Positions 25,001 through 33,298 of a stretch of 64,000 nt of DNA are shown here, piece after piece. The position numbers and the translations under genes were made by a program. Origin of the DNA: an uncultured Saprospiraceae bacterium (GTDB lineage Bacteria > Bacteroidota > Bacteroidia > Chitinophagales > Saprospiraceae); assembly GCA_937926205.1 (NCBI GenBank), contig CALEYL010000028.1:1-64000 (forward strand), written 5' to 3'. The notes below the pieces were generated by a model, which was not told where the DNA came from, made no database searches, and was given only the letters and a program-made list of their open reading frames with translations. Position 1 is the stretch's first letter. Each line of letters begins with the position of its first letter.

Positions 25001-26816
25001 TGTCCACACCGTGATTAACGCGGATCATTTTTATGGCATCCTTAATAATGCTCAAAGTGCGCAAGCCAAGGAAGTCCATTTTCAGCAGACCGGCGCTTTC
25101 AGCCACGCTGTTGTCAAATTGCGTCACCAGCATGTCCGATTCTTTGTCCACTTTCACCGGCACATACTTGGTGATTTCATCGGGAGTGATGACCACCCCG
25201 CAGGCGTGTATGCCCGTGTTGCGTATGGATCCCTCCAGTTTCATAGCCGTTCGGATCATCTGCCCGATGTCGTCTTCTCCTGCAGCGAGGTCGCGGAAAC
25301 GATAGGCCCTTTCCAGCTCTTCGCCGTTCAGGTCGCCTTTGAGCTTGGCGTCCACATCGCCGGAAGCAAGCACGCCTTTCAGGGTAGCTTTGAGGTGCTG
25401 CGGAAAACTTTTGGATACGCGATCCACTTCAGAGAGCGGCACGTTCATCACCCGGCCCACATCGCGCAGCGACAGTTTGGCGGCCATAGTGCCGTAGGTC
25501 ACAATTTGAGCAACCTGGTTGCGGCCGTATTTATCGATGACGTAGTTGATGACTTTATCCCTTCCTTCATCATCGAAGTCAATGTCAATATCGGGCATGG
25601 AAACGCGCTCCGGGTTGAGAAAGCGCTCAAACAGCAGCTTATATTTGATGGGGTCGACATTGGTGATGCCGATGCAGTAAGCTACCGCTGAACCTGCTGC
25701 CGATCCACGTCCCGGCCCTACGGCAACGCCCATTTTTCGCGCTGAATTGGTGAAATCCTGCACGATGAGGAAGTAGCCGGGATAGCCGGAATTGCGGATG
25801 ACCTCCAGTTCAAAATTCAGGCGCTCCTCCACTTCTCGGGTGATCTGGCCGTAGCGCTTTTTGGCGCCCTCGTAAGTGAGGTGACGCAGGTAATCGTCCT
25901 GAGACGCAAAACCTGCAGGCACCGGAAAGGCCGGCAGCAAGACGTCCCGCACCAGTTTGATCTCTTCGATCTTGTCGAAGATCTCCATCGTTGTGTCGAG
26001 GGCCTGCGGCACGTCGTGAAACAAAGCCCCCATTTGTTCCTGGGTCTTAAAATAGAAGTCGGAACTGGGAAAACGGAAACGGTTGGTTTCTTCAACCAGG
26101 CTGTTGGTATTCACGCACAGGAGGATGTCGTGCGGCTGCCAGTCGTCTTCATCTACATAGTGGGAGTCGTTGGTGGCAATAACTTTGATGTTGTACTTTT
26201 TGGCGAATTCCAGCAGTTTTTGGTTGACGTCTTCCTGACTGACGCCGAGTTCGTCTATGTTTTCGAGGCCGCGGTGGCGCTGCAATTCTATGTAATAATC
26301 TTCGCCAAAAATATCGAGCCACCAGCGCAGCTTTTGCTCAGCCTCTTCAAGTTTGCCGTGAAGGATGGCTTGTGGCACTTCGGCGCCGATGCAGCAACTG
26401 GTTGCGACCAAACCTTCGTGGTATTTTTCGATGAGTTCCTTATCGATGCGCGGGAATTTACTGTATAAGCCTTCAATAAAACCCAGGGAACAAAGCTTGG
26501 ACAGGTTTTCGTACCCGGTTTTGTTTTTTGCCAGCAACAACTGGTGGTAGCGGTTGTCGTGCTCGCCGTTGGCACGGGAAAACGCTTTTTTATGGCGGTC
26601 TTCCACTAAGTAAAATTCGCAACCGACAATGGGTTTGAGTTTGCGTTTGGCTGCTTCTGCCACAAATTTGAACGCGCCGAACATATTGCCGTGGTCGGTA
26701 AGCGCTACGCCTTTCTGGCCATCCCGAACGGCTTTGTCCATCATCGTCCCGATATCAGCGGCGCCGTCGAGCAGTGAGTATTGAGTGTGGCAATGTAGGT
26801 GTACGAATTCTGGCAT
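22029..26816 (-). CDS. dnaE: DNA polymerase III subunit alpha, intein-containing precursor
   Basis: The precursor has 1595 residues. An N-terminal PHP domain begins HCHTQYSLLDGA and has the LTDHGNMFGAF motif. The polymerase palm has GVAVGPGRGSAAGS and the catalytic carboxylates MPDIDIDFDDEGR (about 405-417). Fingers, a helix-hairpin-helix region, and a C-terminal OB-fold (about 1450-1540) follow. Residues 699-1116 are an intein inserted between TYGV and CVYQEQVM, a highly conserved motif of the fingers region. After splicing the protein would be about 1177 residues, normal for DnaE. The site used by the split cyanobacterial DnaE intein (before FNKSHS) is uninterrupted here (YAFNKSHS). It is essential as the replicative polymerase, so efficient splicing is expected. 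Confidence 0.95.
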   Translation of the reverse strand: MPEFVHLHCHTQYSLLDGAADIGTMMDKAVRDGQKGVALTDHGNMFGAFKFVAEAAKRKLKPIVGCEFYLVEDRHKKAFSRANGEHDNRYHQLLLAKNKTGYENLSKLCSLGFIEGLYSKFPRIDKELIEKYHEGLVATSCCIGAEVPQAILHGKLEEAEQKLRWWLDIFGEDYYIELQRHRGLENIDELGVSQEDVNQKLLEFAKKYNIKVIATNDSHYVDEDDWQPHDILLCVNTNSLVEETNRFRFPSSDFYFKTQEQMGALFHDVPQALDTTMEIFDKIEEIKLVRDVLLPAFPVPAGFASQDDYLRHLTYEGAKKRYGQITREVEERLNFELEVIRNSGYPGYFLIVQDFTNSARKMGVAVGPGRGSAAGSAVAYCIGITNVDPIKYKLLFERFLNPERVSMPDIDIDFDDEGRDKVINYVIDKYGRNQVAQIVTYGTMAAKLSLRDVGRVMNVPLSEVDRVSKSFPQHLKATLKGVLASGDVDAKLKGDLNGEELERAYRFRDLAAGEDDIGQMIRTAMKLEGSIRNTGIHACGVVITPDEITKYVPVKVDKESDMLVTQFDNSVAESAGLLKMDFLGLRTLSIIKDAIKMIRVNHGVDIDVDSIPLDDEETYKLFQRGDTVAIFQYESPGMQKYMKELVPTTFEDLIAMNALYRPGPLEYIPNFIARKHGREAITYDLPAMEEYLEDTYGVCLSGDTLVYDATTGARVRIDELEGAVGDFYVQGVDQHLQSRRARMTHWICNGKREVLKVKLKNGALIKMTANHQVLTEQGWLEIGSLKPGDYLATPRKLEVSEEQVGDRNKLRVLAYLLADGSLSGKSATADFISKDQRLIDAYQSSLEAFESLAPRTLQQVREVTQVMVAGVDKTHYHQTNSLVAALRDWNLKTKTGGCRSDEKFVPDFVFGLNHQDIAFFLAALWDCDGHIGEKLCHFKTISYRLAHDVSTLLLRLGIYSTLYESRYYNNRRNQEMTAYQLTVYDLKSFAKAIAPHLVTKAMPNRHFSGEEQKDTLDRGLFVEELESAWAGSGRELQAAYGFDRQHLLPKNLNRPRIAIQAVKPLTDELELPATSRRKNVRWEEIESIEPAGKELVYDITVEGIHNFIANNIIVHNCVYQEQVMLLSQKLAGFSKGQADVLRKAMGKKQKSVLDAMYPKFVEGGTANGHPDKVLEKVWKDWEAFASYAFNKSHSTCYALVAFQTAYLKAHYPAEFMASVLTHNKSNLSDITFFLQECKRMGIPVLGPDINESISDFSANKKGELRFGLSALKGVGEGPVEEILREREKNGPFLNIYDFMRRPSTGAINKKVTESLALGGAFDSFEDLDRAQYFAPSEKYDTFLEHLMRYGSAYQSQKAMASSSLFGSSDEGLIPEPPAPKCPPWSLIERLTREKEVTGIFISGHPLDDYRLEIEHFVTCPLDQVDQNQHKSMLNLAGMVSSVRHAVSKNGNGWGIFEISDFAGKMELKLFGDDYQKFKHLFEPGKALFLKGAFQRGWRGDELEFKLKEARLLEGTGESLTESITLKIALDALTMEMVDNIDDLCKRYKGKQRLRMELIDRTNRLKLSMIAKGRTVKANNEFIEEISKLGLEYKVN
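23469..24722 (-). mobile_element. DnaE intein with LAGLIDADG homing endonuclease domain
   Basis: The element encodes 418 residues in frame with dnaE. Splicing block A is CLSGDTLVYD with Cys1 at 24720-24722. Block B contains MTANHQVLTEQGW (the TxxH motif). Block F/G reads LVYDITVEGIHNFIANNIIVHN, which ends in the required His-Asn at 23469-23474, and the first C-extein residue is Cys (23466-23468). Two LAGLIDADG helices of a DOD endonuclease are present, RVLAYLLADGSL (near 24357-24390) and FFLAALWDCDGHIG (near 24027-24068), both keeping the catalytic Asp. All splicing residues are intact, so it is probably active. Confidence 0.95.
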
Positions 26817-27067
26817 GGTAAAAAATCATTCCGCCGGCTCCAAAAAAGGAGTCAGCAGGTCGTTAGTGATGATGATAGCTGGTTATTCGTTAATTAAGCT
26901 CAAATTCAAGAGCAGTACGCAAATGCCCCCTTGAGAGCTTGGGGACCGGAATGTGTAAAGTACCCCAATAATGATCGTAGCGGCAAATTTTTCAGGAAGA
27001 TTTTATCCACATTGCGCCACTTTTGCGTTATCTTTTTGGTTTCCAGTTTTGAATAAAATAAAACAAC

Positions 27068-27427
27068 ATGTTGTATCTTCTGGTTTCGATTTCTTTGTGG
27101 GTTACCCCGCCCGATGCCGTATCGAAAGTGGTTTGGCTTGGGCCAACCGAACACGATTTCGGCGTTCTCAAACACCACAAAAGAAGCACCCACGAATTTC
27201 GCTACCGCAATGTCAGCGGAGCGCCCCTCATTGTCGACAATGTACGTACCTCTTGTGGCTGCACGGTACCCGATTGGTCCTACGAGCCGGTTCCTGCCGA
27301 TTCAGTTGGCATCATTTCGGTGGAATACGACGCCCGCGATATTGGGTATTTTTACAAAAAACTCCGGGTTTATTTGCATGGGCAAAGGAAGGCCGAGTTG
27401 CTGGTGATTGAGGGGGAAGTGGAGTGA
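27068..27427 (+). CDS. DUF1573-domain protein, probably exported
   Basis: The protein has 119 residues. A short hydrophobic N-terminus (MLYLLVSISLWVTPPDA) suggests export. The rest is one DUF1573 Ig-like domain: HDFGVLKHHKRSTHEFRYRN, then DNVRTSCGCTVPDW with the typical CGC pair, then IISVEYDARDIG. Such domains are common in secreted Bacteroidetes proteins; their role is unknown. It is convergent with the delta-60 repeat gene, with six bases between. Confidence 0.85.
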   Translation: MLYLLVSISLWVTPPDAVSKVVWLGPTEHDFGVLKHHKRSTHEFRYRNVSGAPLIVDNVRTSCGCTVPDWSYEPVPADSVGIISVEYDARDIGYFYKKLRVYLHGQRKAELLVIEGEVE

Positions 27428-27433
27428 TGGCCG

Positions 27434-29092
27434 TTATTGAACAATAATTTTCGCCATCCGCCTGAAATTCGTTCCGGTTATCTCCAGCACATAAGTCCCA
27501 TTCGGAATATCCGGCAGCTCCACTTCATTGGTGCCTTCTATCAAGGTAATTATTTGGTGAAAAACCACCCTTCCAAAAAGATCAAATAATTGGAGCGTAG
27601 AAGAACTCGTTTGATCTGTCCCGGTACAATCAAGGAATAACTTTCTGCTTTGAACCGGATTGGGAAAAACCTTCATCTCTTGTACGGACGGGGCTTCTAC
27701 CGCCACCACTGTTCCGAGCTTGAGTTTAGCGATCATCATACTCTCGTGGCCCGACAAGCGGTAAGTTCCGGTAAGAAAAATGCTTTCTGAATCCGTAGTG
27801 CTGATGTGTTGGATGTTTACAGGCGCATGCAACCAATCATTCAACCTGAAACCCATTCCGTTGGAGCTTTGTGCTGTCCCGAAAGTCGTATCGAGTTCAC
27901 CATTCTCCGTCAGCCGCACGAGGCCGGCAGGTGAAGGGTCGCTGTATAGTTTGTTCCAATAGCTCAGATAATATCCGGCGCTTGTTTTTAAAATCCCGCG
28001 AAACCCTGGCGGGCTTGACAACAAATTATAAATATAGGTTTCATAAAAACCGTTTTCGCCAAAAGTAGCATCGGGAGCGCCATCGGGCATCAACCGGGCA
28101 GCAAAGGCGTAATGTTCAAATGGCGACCTTGCGTGCACGCCTGCCAACACGATTTTCCCACTTTCTTCGATATGTAAAGCATTCGCCCACCCTGATGTAT
28201 TGGTCAATCGCACAATACCCCCTTCTCCAAAAGTGGGATCAAGCGGCCCGTCGGGCAAATAGCGACATACCGGAACAGCAGGCAAATAACAGGTAGCAAT
28301 ACCGTCTATTTCCCCTGGGTAGGAACCGTATAATCCACCTGTTACAATAATCCGTCCTTCAGCATCCACTCCAATATCTTCCAACAGGGAAATAGAACAG
28401 GTCGGATTAAACCGCTGAAAAAGAACTCCATTTTCTCCGAAAGTGCCATCCAACTGACCATCGGGCATCAATCGGGCGATGAAAAAAGCAGCGGAGTCCG
28501 GGAAATGAATGGAGGCGCCATAGAAGGCATTCCCTGCAACGAGCGCCCTGCCATCGGGGAAGAGAATAATTCTGGTCACCATTTCATAGGCCGATGGCCA
28601 ATCAAGCAAAACCTGTCCTCCGTTTCCAAAGCTGAGATCGGGCTGGCCATCAGTATCCACTTTTACAATCAGATTGACATAGCCGTTTTGTCCCGGTAGT
28701 ATGGTGCAACCTCCCATCAATATTTTTTGGTCGGGACAAAGGGCAGCAATCAGGCAACTGTCGTTGGTATAACCCAAATCAATCCGGATTTGCCCTTGTG
28801 GGCCGGCATCCAAATCGTATTGCCCGTTGGAAAATAGCCGAACGAGGGCAAAATCGGTTCCATCCTGACCACTCGTATGACCTGCCAGTATAATTTTACC
28901 ATTACTTAGATGGAGGGTAGAATAGGCGCGATCCTGGCGGCTGCCAAAATCACAACCGGTAACCCCGGGCTGGTCTGTTCCGTCAAAAGGCACAAAAGAA
29001 CCGGGCATTCCAAATGTGGAATCTGGAGTCTGTGCAACCAAAGGGCAATAGGCAATTGCCAAAATCAGTACGATAGTGAATGTGTTTTTCAT
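27434..29092 (-). CDS. Delta-60 repeat protein with T9SS type A sorting domain
   Basis: The protein has 552 residues. A signal peptide (MKNTFTIVLILAIAYCPLVAQ) is followed by seven or so delta-60 repeats of about 55-60 residues, each with a motif such as DLSFGNGGQVLL, GTFGENGVLFQ or PTFGEGGIVRL, which form a beta-propeller-like fold. The C-terminus (about 470-552) is a T9SS type A sorting domain: VFPNPVQSRKLFLDC, LQLFDLFGRVVF, and a basic end. It is secreted and probably surface-attached; its ligand is unknown. Confidence 0.9.
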   Translation of the reverse strand: MKNTFTIVLILAIAYCPLVAQTPDSTFGMPGSFVPFDGTDQPGVTGCDFGSRQDRAYSTLHLSNGKIILAGHTSGQDGTDFALVRLFSNGQYDLDAGPQGQIRIDLGYTNDSCLIAALCPDQKILMGGCTILPGQNGYVNLIVKVDTDGQPDLSFGNGGQVLLDWPSAYEMVTRIILFPDGRALVAGNAFYGASIHFPDSAAFFIARLMPDGQLDGTFGENGVLFQRFNPTCSISLLEDIGVDAEGRIIVTGGLYGSYPGEIDGIATCYLPAVPVCRYLPDGPLDPTFGEGGIVRLTNTSGWANALHIEESGKIVLAGVHARSPFEHYAFAARLMPDGAPDATFGENGFYETYIYNLLSSPPGFRGILKTSAGYYLSYWNKLYSDPSPAGLVRLTENGELDTTFGTAQSSNGMGFRLNDWLHAPVNIQHISTTDSESIFLTGTYRLSGHESMMIAKLKLGTVVAVEAPSVQEMKVFPNPVQSRKLFLDCTGTDQTSSSTLQLFDLFGRVVFHQIITLIEGTNEVELPDIPNGTYVLEITGTNFRRMAKIIVQ

Positions 29093-29404
29093 GTCAGTGG
29101 AATTATAAATTTGTTAGTGAATATTTTATATAAAATCTTAATTTTTACAATATTAAGTCAATTACCAGTCCAATACTGAAAAAAATGATGAAACCCCGTG
29201 TTGAGTTCGTGAAACCCCGTTTTGACTGAGTAAAGCTTTTTCAAAACCCATTATTCTGCTCATTTTTAATTAAGGAACAGTGTTCCGAAGTTCACCCGTA
29301 GCTCGCTTCAAATTGTCCGGCAGTGCAGTTTTCAACCCTTCTCTCAAAAAAATCCTGCCAAGCGCCTATCTTTACCCGGGTATAAAACGTTGTAGAAGTC
29401 TAAT
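29093..29404. other. AT-rich divergent intergenic region
   Basis: There is no gene between the divergent 27434 and 29460 genes. The region holds a short direct repeat, GAAACCCCGTGTTGA and GAAACCCCGTTTTGA (near 29191 and 29211). Near 29368 is TATCTTTA, one base off the TAnnTTTG -7 box, about 90 bases before the permease start. Confidence 0.4.
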
Positions 29405-29453
29405 ATCTCAAATCTAACATCTAAGATCTAAGATCTAAGATCTAACATCTAAA
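29405..29453 (+). repeat. 7-base tandem repeat (ATCTAAG type) before the LptF/G start codon
   Basis: Seven consecutive heptamers (ATCTCAA, ATCTAAC, ATCTAAG three times, ATCTAAC, ATCTAAA) end six bases before the ATG at 29460. They therefore occupy the ribosome-binding region of that gene. Such a repeat can change copy number by slippage. Confidence 0.9.
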
Positions 29454-29459
29454 CCAGGC

Positions 29460-31196
29460 ATGAAGCGAATTGACCGGATGATTGTGCAGGCTTTTGTGCC
29501 GCCTTTTTTTGTGATGTTTTTGATCGCGGCCTTCGTGTTCATCATGCAAACGCTGTGGATTTACATTGACGACATCGCCGGAAAGGGGCTCAGCATGCTT
29601 GAAATTGTGGAACTGCTGGCCTACAAGTGCGTGGGCGTGGTGCCCATGTCGCTGCCCATTGCGGTGCTCATCGCTTCGGTAATGGTGCTGGGCAACAGCG
29701 CTGAACGCTATGAATTGTCGAGCATGAAATCGGCGGGTATTTCGCTGCTGCGGGTCATGCGCCCCATCATGTTGTTCGCTATTGGCGCCACCGTGGCTTC
29801 CTACTATTGTTCCAACAACCTCATACCGGCAGCCAACCTCAAATTTGGCTCGCGCATGTTCGATATTACCAACCAAAAACCAACCCTGCGCCTGGAAGAC
29901 GGCGCTTTCAACGACGCTTTTGAGGGATTTTCCATTTTTATCGGTGAAAAAGGCAGCGATGGGCGCAGCATCAAAAATGTGCTCATATACGACCAGTCGA
30001 GTCACCGGAAAGACCAGATCAACCAGATTGTTGCGAAAGACGGTGAAATGTTTGCTTCGCCCGACGGCAAGCTCTTTGTGATGAAACTGCACGACGGTAC
30101 GCAGTATGTGGAGGCGCAGCCCGGTGCTTCATCCCGCGGCAACTCTCAGGCTTTTGTCCGCACGTCGTTTAAGGAATGGACCAAAGTGTTCGACATGTCT
30201 CAGTTCGAGATCAAGCGCTCGGACGAAGAACTGTTCAAGCAAAATCGCTCCATGCTCAGCATCGGAGAACTTCAGGTGGCTATAGATTCCATAACCGGGC
30301 GTATGGATCGCCGCGCCAATACTTTTGCGGCCAATATGGCGACGGCTTTTTTCCTGATTCAGGACGACAGCACCCTGATTGGACAGGCCGAAACGCCGGA
30401 AGAACTTAAGGTGCAGGACTCCATTCGCGCCCGCCTGCGCATCCGGGAGCAAAATGCCCGTCCCAACCCAGATACTACGACCAAAGTCCGCGTTAATGTT
30501 TCAGCAGATGCCGCTGCTGCTATGAAAAAAAGAGAGCAGCGCATTGCAGACACCTTACTCAAAACCACGCCTGTAGCGAAAGGCAGCATCGTTGCCCGCG
30601 GGAAGGCCATTCAATCCGATACCGTTTCCCGCCAGCTGAGAAATCCAAAAGATACCATCAAAGTCCTTGGGTTAACCGATTTTCCGACCATGGACGCCTA
30701 TTTTGCCTCCAAGCCGGATTTTGAGCGGCAACGGGTTTTTGACCGCGCCCGGTCCTTCGCCCGCACCCTTTTGAGCCAGGCAGAATCCGCACAACGTTCT
30801 CTCGACAGTATGGACGAATCGAGGATTAAACACATCTATGACCTGTATATGAAGTACAGCATCGCGATGGCATGCTTCCTGTTTGTCTTCATCGGCGCAC
30901 CCATGGGCGCCATCATCCGAAAAGGCGGTTTTGGATATCCCATTCTCGTGTCCATCATCTTTTTCATCGTTTTCATCATCCTGACCATCTTTTGCCGGAA
31001 AATTGCAGAGGCACATTTTCTGCCGGCTGCAGCTGCGGCCTGGGTGCCCTCTATGGTTTTATTCCCGATAGGCGTTTTCCTGACTTATAAAGCGATGAAC
31101 GATTCGCAACTTTTGGATATAGACCGCTACGCAGAAGTCGTACAGCGCTTTTTCAGAAAGAAAAAAATCAAGCAGCGCGCAGATGCCGGAATCTAA
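29460..31196 (+). CDS. LptF/LptG-family lipopolysaccharide export permease
   Basis: The protein has 578 residues, long for the YjgP/YjgQ family (usually about 360). N-terminal membrane helices (about 10-38, 60-85, 100-122) include the family motif GNSAERYELSSMKSAGISLLRVM. A periplasmic jellyroll region follows (about 125-240), then an extra Gln/Arg-rich helical insert (about 250-460). The last three helices (about 465-560) carry FIGAPMGAIIRKGGFGYPILVS. It pulls LPS from the inner membrane together with LptB ATPase. The stop overlaps the start of the PAP2 gene by 14 bases, so the two are coupled. Confidence 0.9.
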   Translation: MKRIDRMIVQAFVPPFFVMFLIAAFVFIMQTLWIYIDDIAGKGLSMLEIVELLAYKCVGVVPMSLPIAVLIASVMVLGNSAERYELSSMKSAGISLLRVMRPIMLFAIGATVASYYCSNNLIPAANLKFGSRMFDITNQKPTLRLEDGAFNDAFEGFSIFIGEKGSDGRSIKNVLIYDQSSHRKDQINQIVAKDGEMFASPDGKLFVMKLHDGTQYVEAQPGASSRGNSQAFVRTSFKEWTKVFDMSQFEIKRSDEELFKQNRSMLSIGELQVAIDSITGRMDRRANTFAANMATAFFLIQDDSTLIGQAETPEELKVQDSIRARLRIREQNARPNPDTTTKVRVNVSADAAAAMKKREQRIADTLLKTTPVAKGSIVARGKAIQSDTVSRQLRNPKDTIKVLGLTDFPTMDAYFASKPDFERQRVFDRARSFARTLLSQAESAQRSLDSMDESRIKHIYDLYMKYSIAMACFLFVFIGAPMGAIIRKGGFGYPILVSIIFFIVFIILTIFCRKIAEAHFLPAAAAAWVPSMVLFPIGVFLTYKAMNDSQLLDIDRYAEVVQRFFRKKKIKQRADAGI

Positions 31197-31875
31197 ACAT
31201 CGGATCGTCGTCGATTATTCACTCCTGCTTGAAAACCGTTGGTTTTTTGGGCTAATGGGGCTGTTTTTGTTGACAGGCGGTTATTTGCTGTTGAAAATTA
31301 ACCCCGGCGACGACATCTTTTTTTTTAGTGAACGGCGCAGTGCTTTTGGAGACGGCTTTTTCAAGTGGGTCACAAAAATGGGGGAATTCTGGATTTATGT
31401 GGCGGTACTTCTTTACTTCCTGTTTCAAAGCTATCGCCGGGCCATAGCAATTCCTTTGTTAGGCTTAGTCGTTACGATTGTGGCTTTTGCCTTAAAAGTA
31501 TATTTTGCCCAGGATCGACCGATGTCTTTTCTTCGCAAACAAGGTCTTTTCGATTTGATAAATACGGTAAGCGGCGTTGAATTAAACGGCGGCCCTACCA
31601 GTTTCCCTTCCGGGCACACCACTTCTGCCTTCGCATTGTTCACTTTTGTGGCGCTTTGCCTGCCTCAGAAACGAGTGGTAGGGGTGCTCTTATTTTTCAT
31701 CGCTTTGTTCACCGGCATTTCAAGAATCTACCTGGTTCAGCATTTTTTTAAAGATGTGTATGCAGGCGCGCTCCTGGGGCTGCTGATCGGCATGACCTGT
31801 TTTGTGGTCCAGGAAAGATGGGACAGCTCCCGAAGGCCCTGGCTGGACCGGTCATTGGCAGATATCAGACTTTAG
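31183..31875 (+). CDS. PAP2-family membrane phosphatase
   Basis: The protein has 230 residues with about five membrane helices. All three phosphatase motifs are present: KVYFAQDRP (K-x6-RP), SFPSGHTTSAFA (PSGH), and SRIYLVQHFFKDV (SR-x5-H-x3-D). Family members remove phosphate from lipids such as phosphatidic acid, undecaprenyl diphosphate or lipid A. Overlap by 14 bases with the LptF/G permease suggests a role in LPS or undecaprenyl-phosphate metabolism, but that is inferred. Confidence 0.9.
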   Translation: MPESKHRIVVDYSLLLENRWFFGLMGLFLLTGGYLLLKINPGDDIFFFSERRSAFGDGFFKWVTKMGEFWIYVAVLLYFLFQSYRRAIAIPLLGLVVTIVAFALKVYFAQDRPMSFLRKQGLFDLINTVSGVELNGGPTSFPSGHTTSAFALFTFVALCLPQKRVVGVLLFFIALFTGISRIYLVQHFFKDVYAGALLGLLIGMTCFVVQERWDSSRRPWLDRSLADIRL

Positions 31876-32008
31876 ATTTCAGATTTTAGACTTTAGATTG
31901 CGGGTGAAAGTACATTTGGAAATGGCAATTCAAATTCTGTGTTTATCTTCGGGATTGAGTTGGGAGAGGGAGAGAGTGGGAGAGTGAATGCTATTGAAAG
32001 CAGTTTGC

Positions 32009-32054
32009 TTACCGTCCACCGTCCACCGTCTACCGTCTACCGTCTACCGTCTAC
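32009..32054 (+). repeat. 7-base tandem repeat (CCGTCTA type)
   Basis: Six consecutive heptamers (CCGTCCA twice, CCGTCTA four times) lie about 40 bases upstream of the cytochrome c gene. Near 31863-31900, just after the PAP2 stop, there is a similar but less regular set of TTTAGA/TTTCAGA units. Confidence 0.9.
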
Positions 32055-32093
32055 TCCAAAACAGCATTTACACAATTCTCTAATATCACAAAC

Positions 32094-32432
32094 ATGAAAA
32101 AATTAGCCATTTTTGCTGCTATAGCAGCTTTTATTGTTGCCTGTGGCGGTGCTGCCGGCGATAAAACAGCCAGTACTTCAATGGCTCCCGCTGCAGATGC
32201 GCCTGACGGCGAAAAACTGTACAAAACCTATTGTGTTACCTGCCACGGACTGTATGGCGACATGAAGGGCAATGGGGCGATTGACCTCACAAAGTCCGAA
32301 CTAAGCCTGGAGGATCGCATCAAAGTAGTCACGGAAGGCCGGACCGGCACCGTTATGGTTGGCTTCAAATCTTTGCTGGACGAAGCAAAAATCAAGGCGT
32401 TGGCAGAACACACCCTGACATTGAAGAAATAG
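32094..32432 (+). CDS. Small cytochrome c lipoprotein
   Basis: The protein has 112 residues. A lipoprotein signal (MKKLAIFAAIAAFIVAC, lipobox IVAC) is followed by a class I cytochrome c domain. The haem-binding motif is CVTCH (about 47-51), within EKLYKTYCVTCHGLYGDMKG. The axial Met is likely in GTVMVGFKSLL. It is a membrane-anchored electron carrier in the periplasm. Its partner oxidase or reductase is not in the window. A terminator follows. Confidence 0.92.
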   Translation: MKKLAIFAAIAAFIVACGGAAGDKTASTSMAPAADAPDGEKLYKTYCVTCHGLYGDMKGNGAIDLTKSELSLEDRIKVVTEGRTGTVMVGFKSLLDEAKIKALAEHTLTLKK

Positions 32433-32454
32433 TGTGGCATGAAATGGGGTTTGT

Positions 32455-32524
32455 AACTATCTTACCACATAGGTCACAATCATTTATGCCCATTTACAGG
32501 TATCTATGTGGTAGATAGTTGCAT
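32455..32524 (+). terminator. Terminator after the cytochrome c gene
   Basis: AACTATCTTACCACATAG (32455-32472) pairs with CTATGTGGTAGATAGTT (32504-32520), 17 pairs with one bulged base. A short T-rich tail follows. The large 31-base loop is unusual. Confidence 0.65.
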
Positions 32525-32548
32525 TTTTCATTCTTTATCCTTTTTATC

Positions 32549-33292
32549 ATGAAAAGACTGCTCCTTTTTCAAAAATTACTGGCGTTTGCAATCCTGTTGC
32601 TGTTTACCATTGCCGCTAAGGCAGTAAATACAAAAACGCCCCGCATTCAGGAAAATCGCGAGTTTTCAGTCCGACAGTTTTCGGAAAGCTCGAATGCCGA
32701 TTTGGAGAAAATGCTGGGTAAAAAATTAAGCTGGAAAGAGCGCTTCGTTTATAATATCCTGAAAAGGAAGCTAAAGAAAGCAGTTCAGAAAAATCCGGCT
32801 TTGGGGGCGCTTCCATTTGGCGAAGGTTTCAAATCGCCTTGTGTCAGAATTACCCTGCACAATGGAGAAGTGGTGGAGGCTGAAATTATTGAAATCAAGG
32901 CCACCAGAGTTGTATACCGGAGATGCGGCAGACCGGACTCACCTGAAATTGACATTTCAAAAGATGATGTTGATCGCATTGAAGATGCAGACGGGCGGCT
33001 CCTTTTCGAGGATAAGGACGAGCCGGATCAGTCATACAGCGTTGTTGATTATGATCAGCCCAAAAAGGATCAAATGGCCGTTTGGGGTTTTGTCTGCGCG
33101 GTAGCAGGGTTTTTGTTCGCCCCATTGTTTCTTGTAGGGCTCATTCTGGGTGGAATCAGCCTTGACCGCATTCGGCGGAATCCTGATAAATACAGAGGCC
33201 GTGGACTTGCTTTAGCCGCCGTGATTATTGGCGGGGTGGTCATTTTACTGGCGATTTTTATTATTGCACTCTTTGCAGCTTCATTTGGATAA
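32549..33292 (+). CDS. Exported protein with C-terminal DUF4190-like membrane domain
   Basis: The protein has 247 residues from the ATG at 32549, which gives a clear signal peptide (MKRLLLFQKLLAFAILLLFT). A helical basic region (about 45-80) is followed by a small beta domain (about 90-150) with NGEVVEAEIIEIKATRVVYRRC. Two C-terminal membrane helices (about 175-200 and 222-245) are separated by GGISLDRIRRNPDKYRGRGLALA, the DUF4190 pattern. The role is unknown. It starts between a terminator and anmK, seven bases before the latter. Confidence 0.8.
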   Translation: MKRLLLFQKLLAFAILLLFTIAAKAVNTKTPRIQENREFSVRQFSESSNADLEKMLGKKLSWKERFVYNILKRKLKKAVQKNPALGALPFGEGFKSPCVRITLHNGEVVEAEIIEIKATRVVYRRCGRPDSPEIDISKDDVDRIEDADGRLLFEDKDEPDQSYSVVDYDQPKKDQMAVWGFVCAVAGFLFAPLFLVGLILGGISLDRIRRNPDKYRGRGLALAAVIIGGVVILLAIFIIALFAASFG

Positions 33293-33298
33293 AAAACC

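Noticed and set aside
24582..25691. 369-codon open frame on the plus strand
   Set aside because: It lies antisense to dnaE, spans the extein-intein junction, and has no domain. It is a codon-bias shadow.
29442..30092. 216-codon minus-strand frame, His-rich
   Set aside because: It is antisense to the LptF/G permease start, and the His content mirrors codons of that gene.
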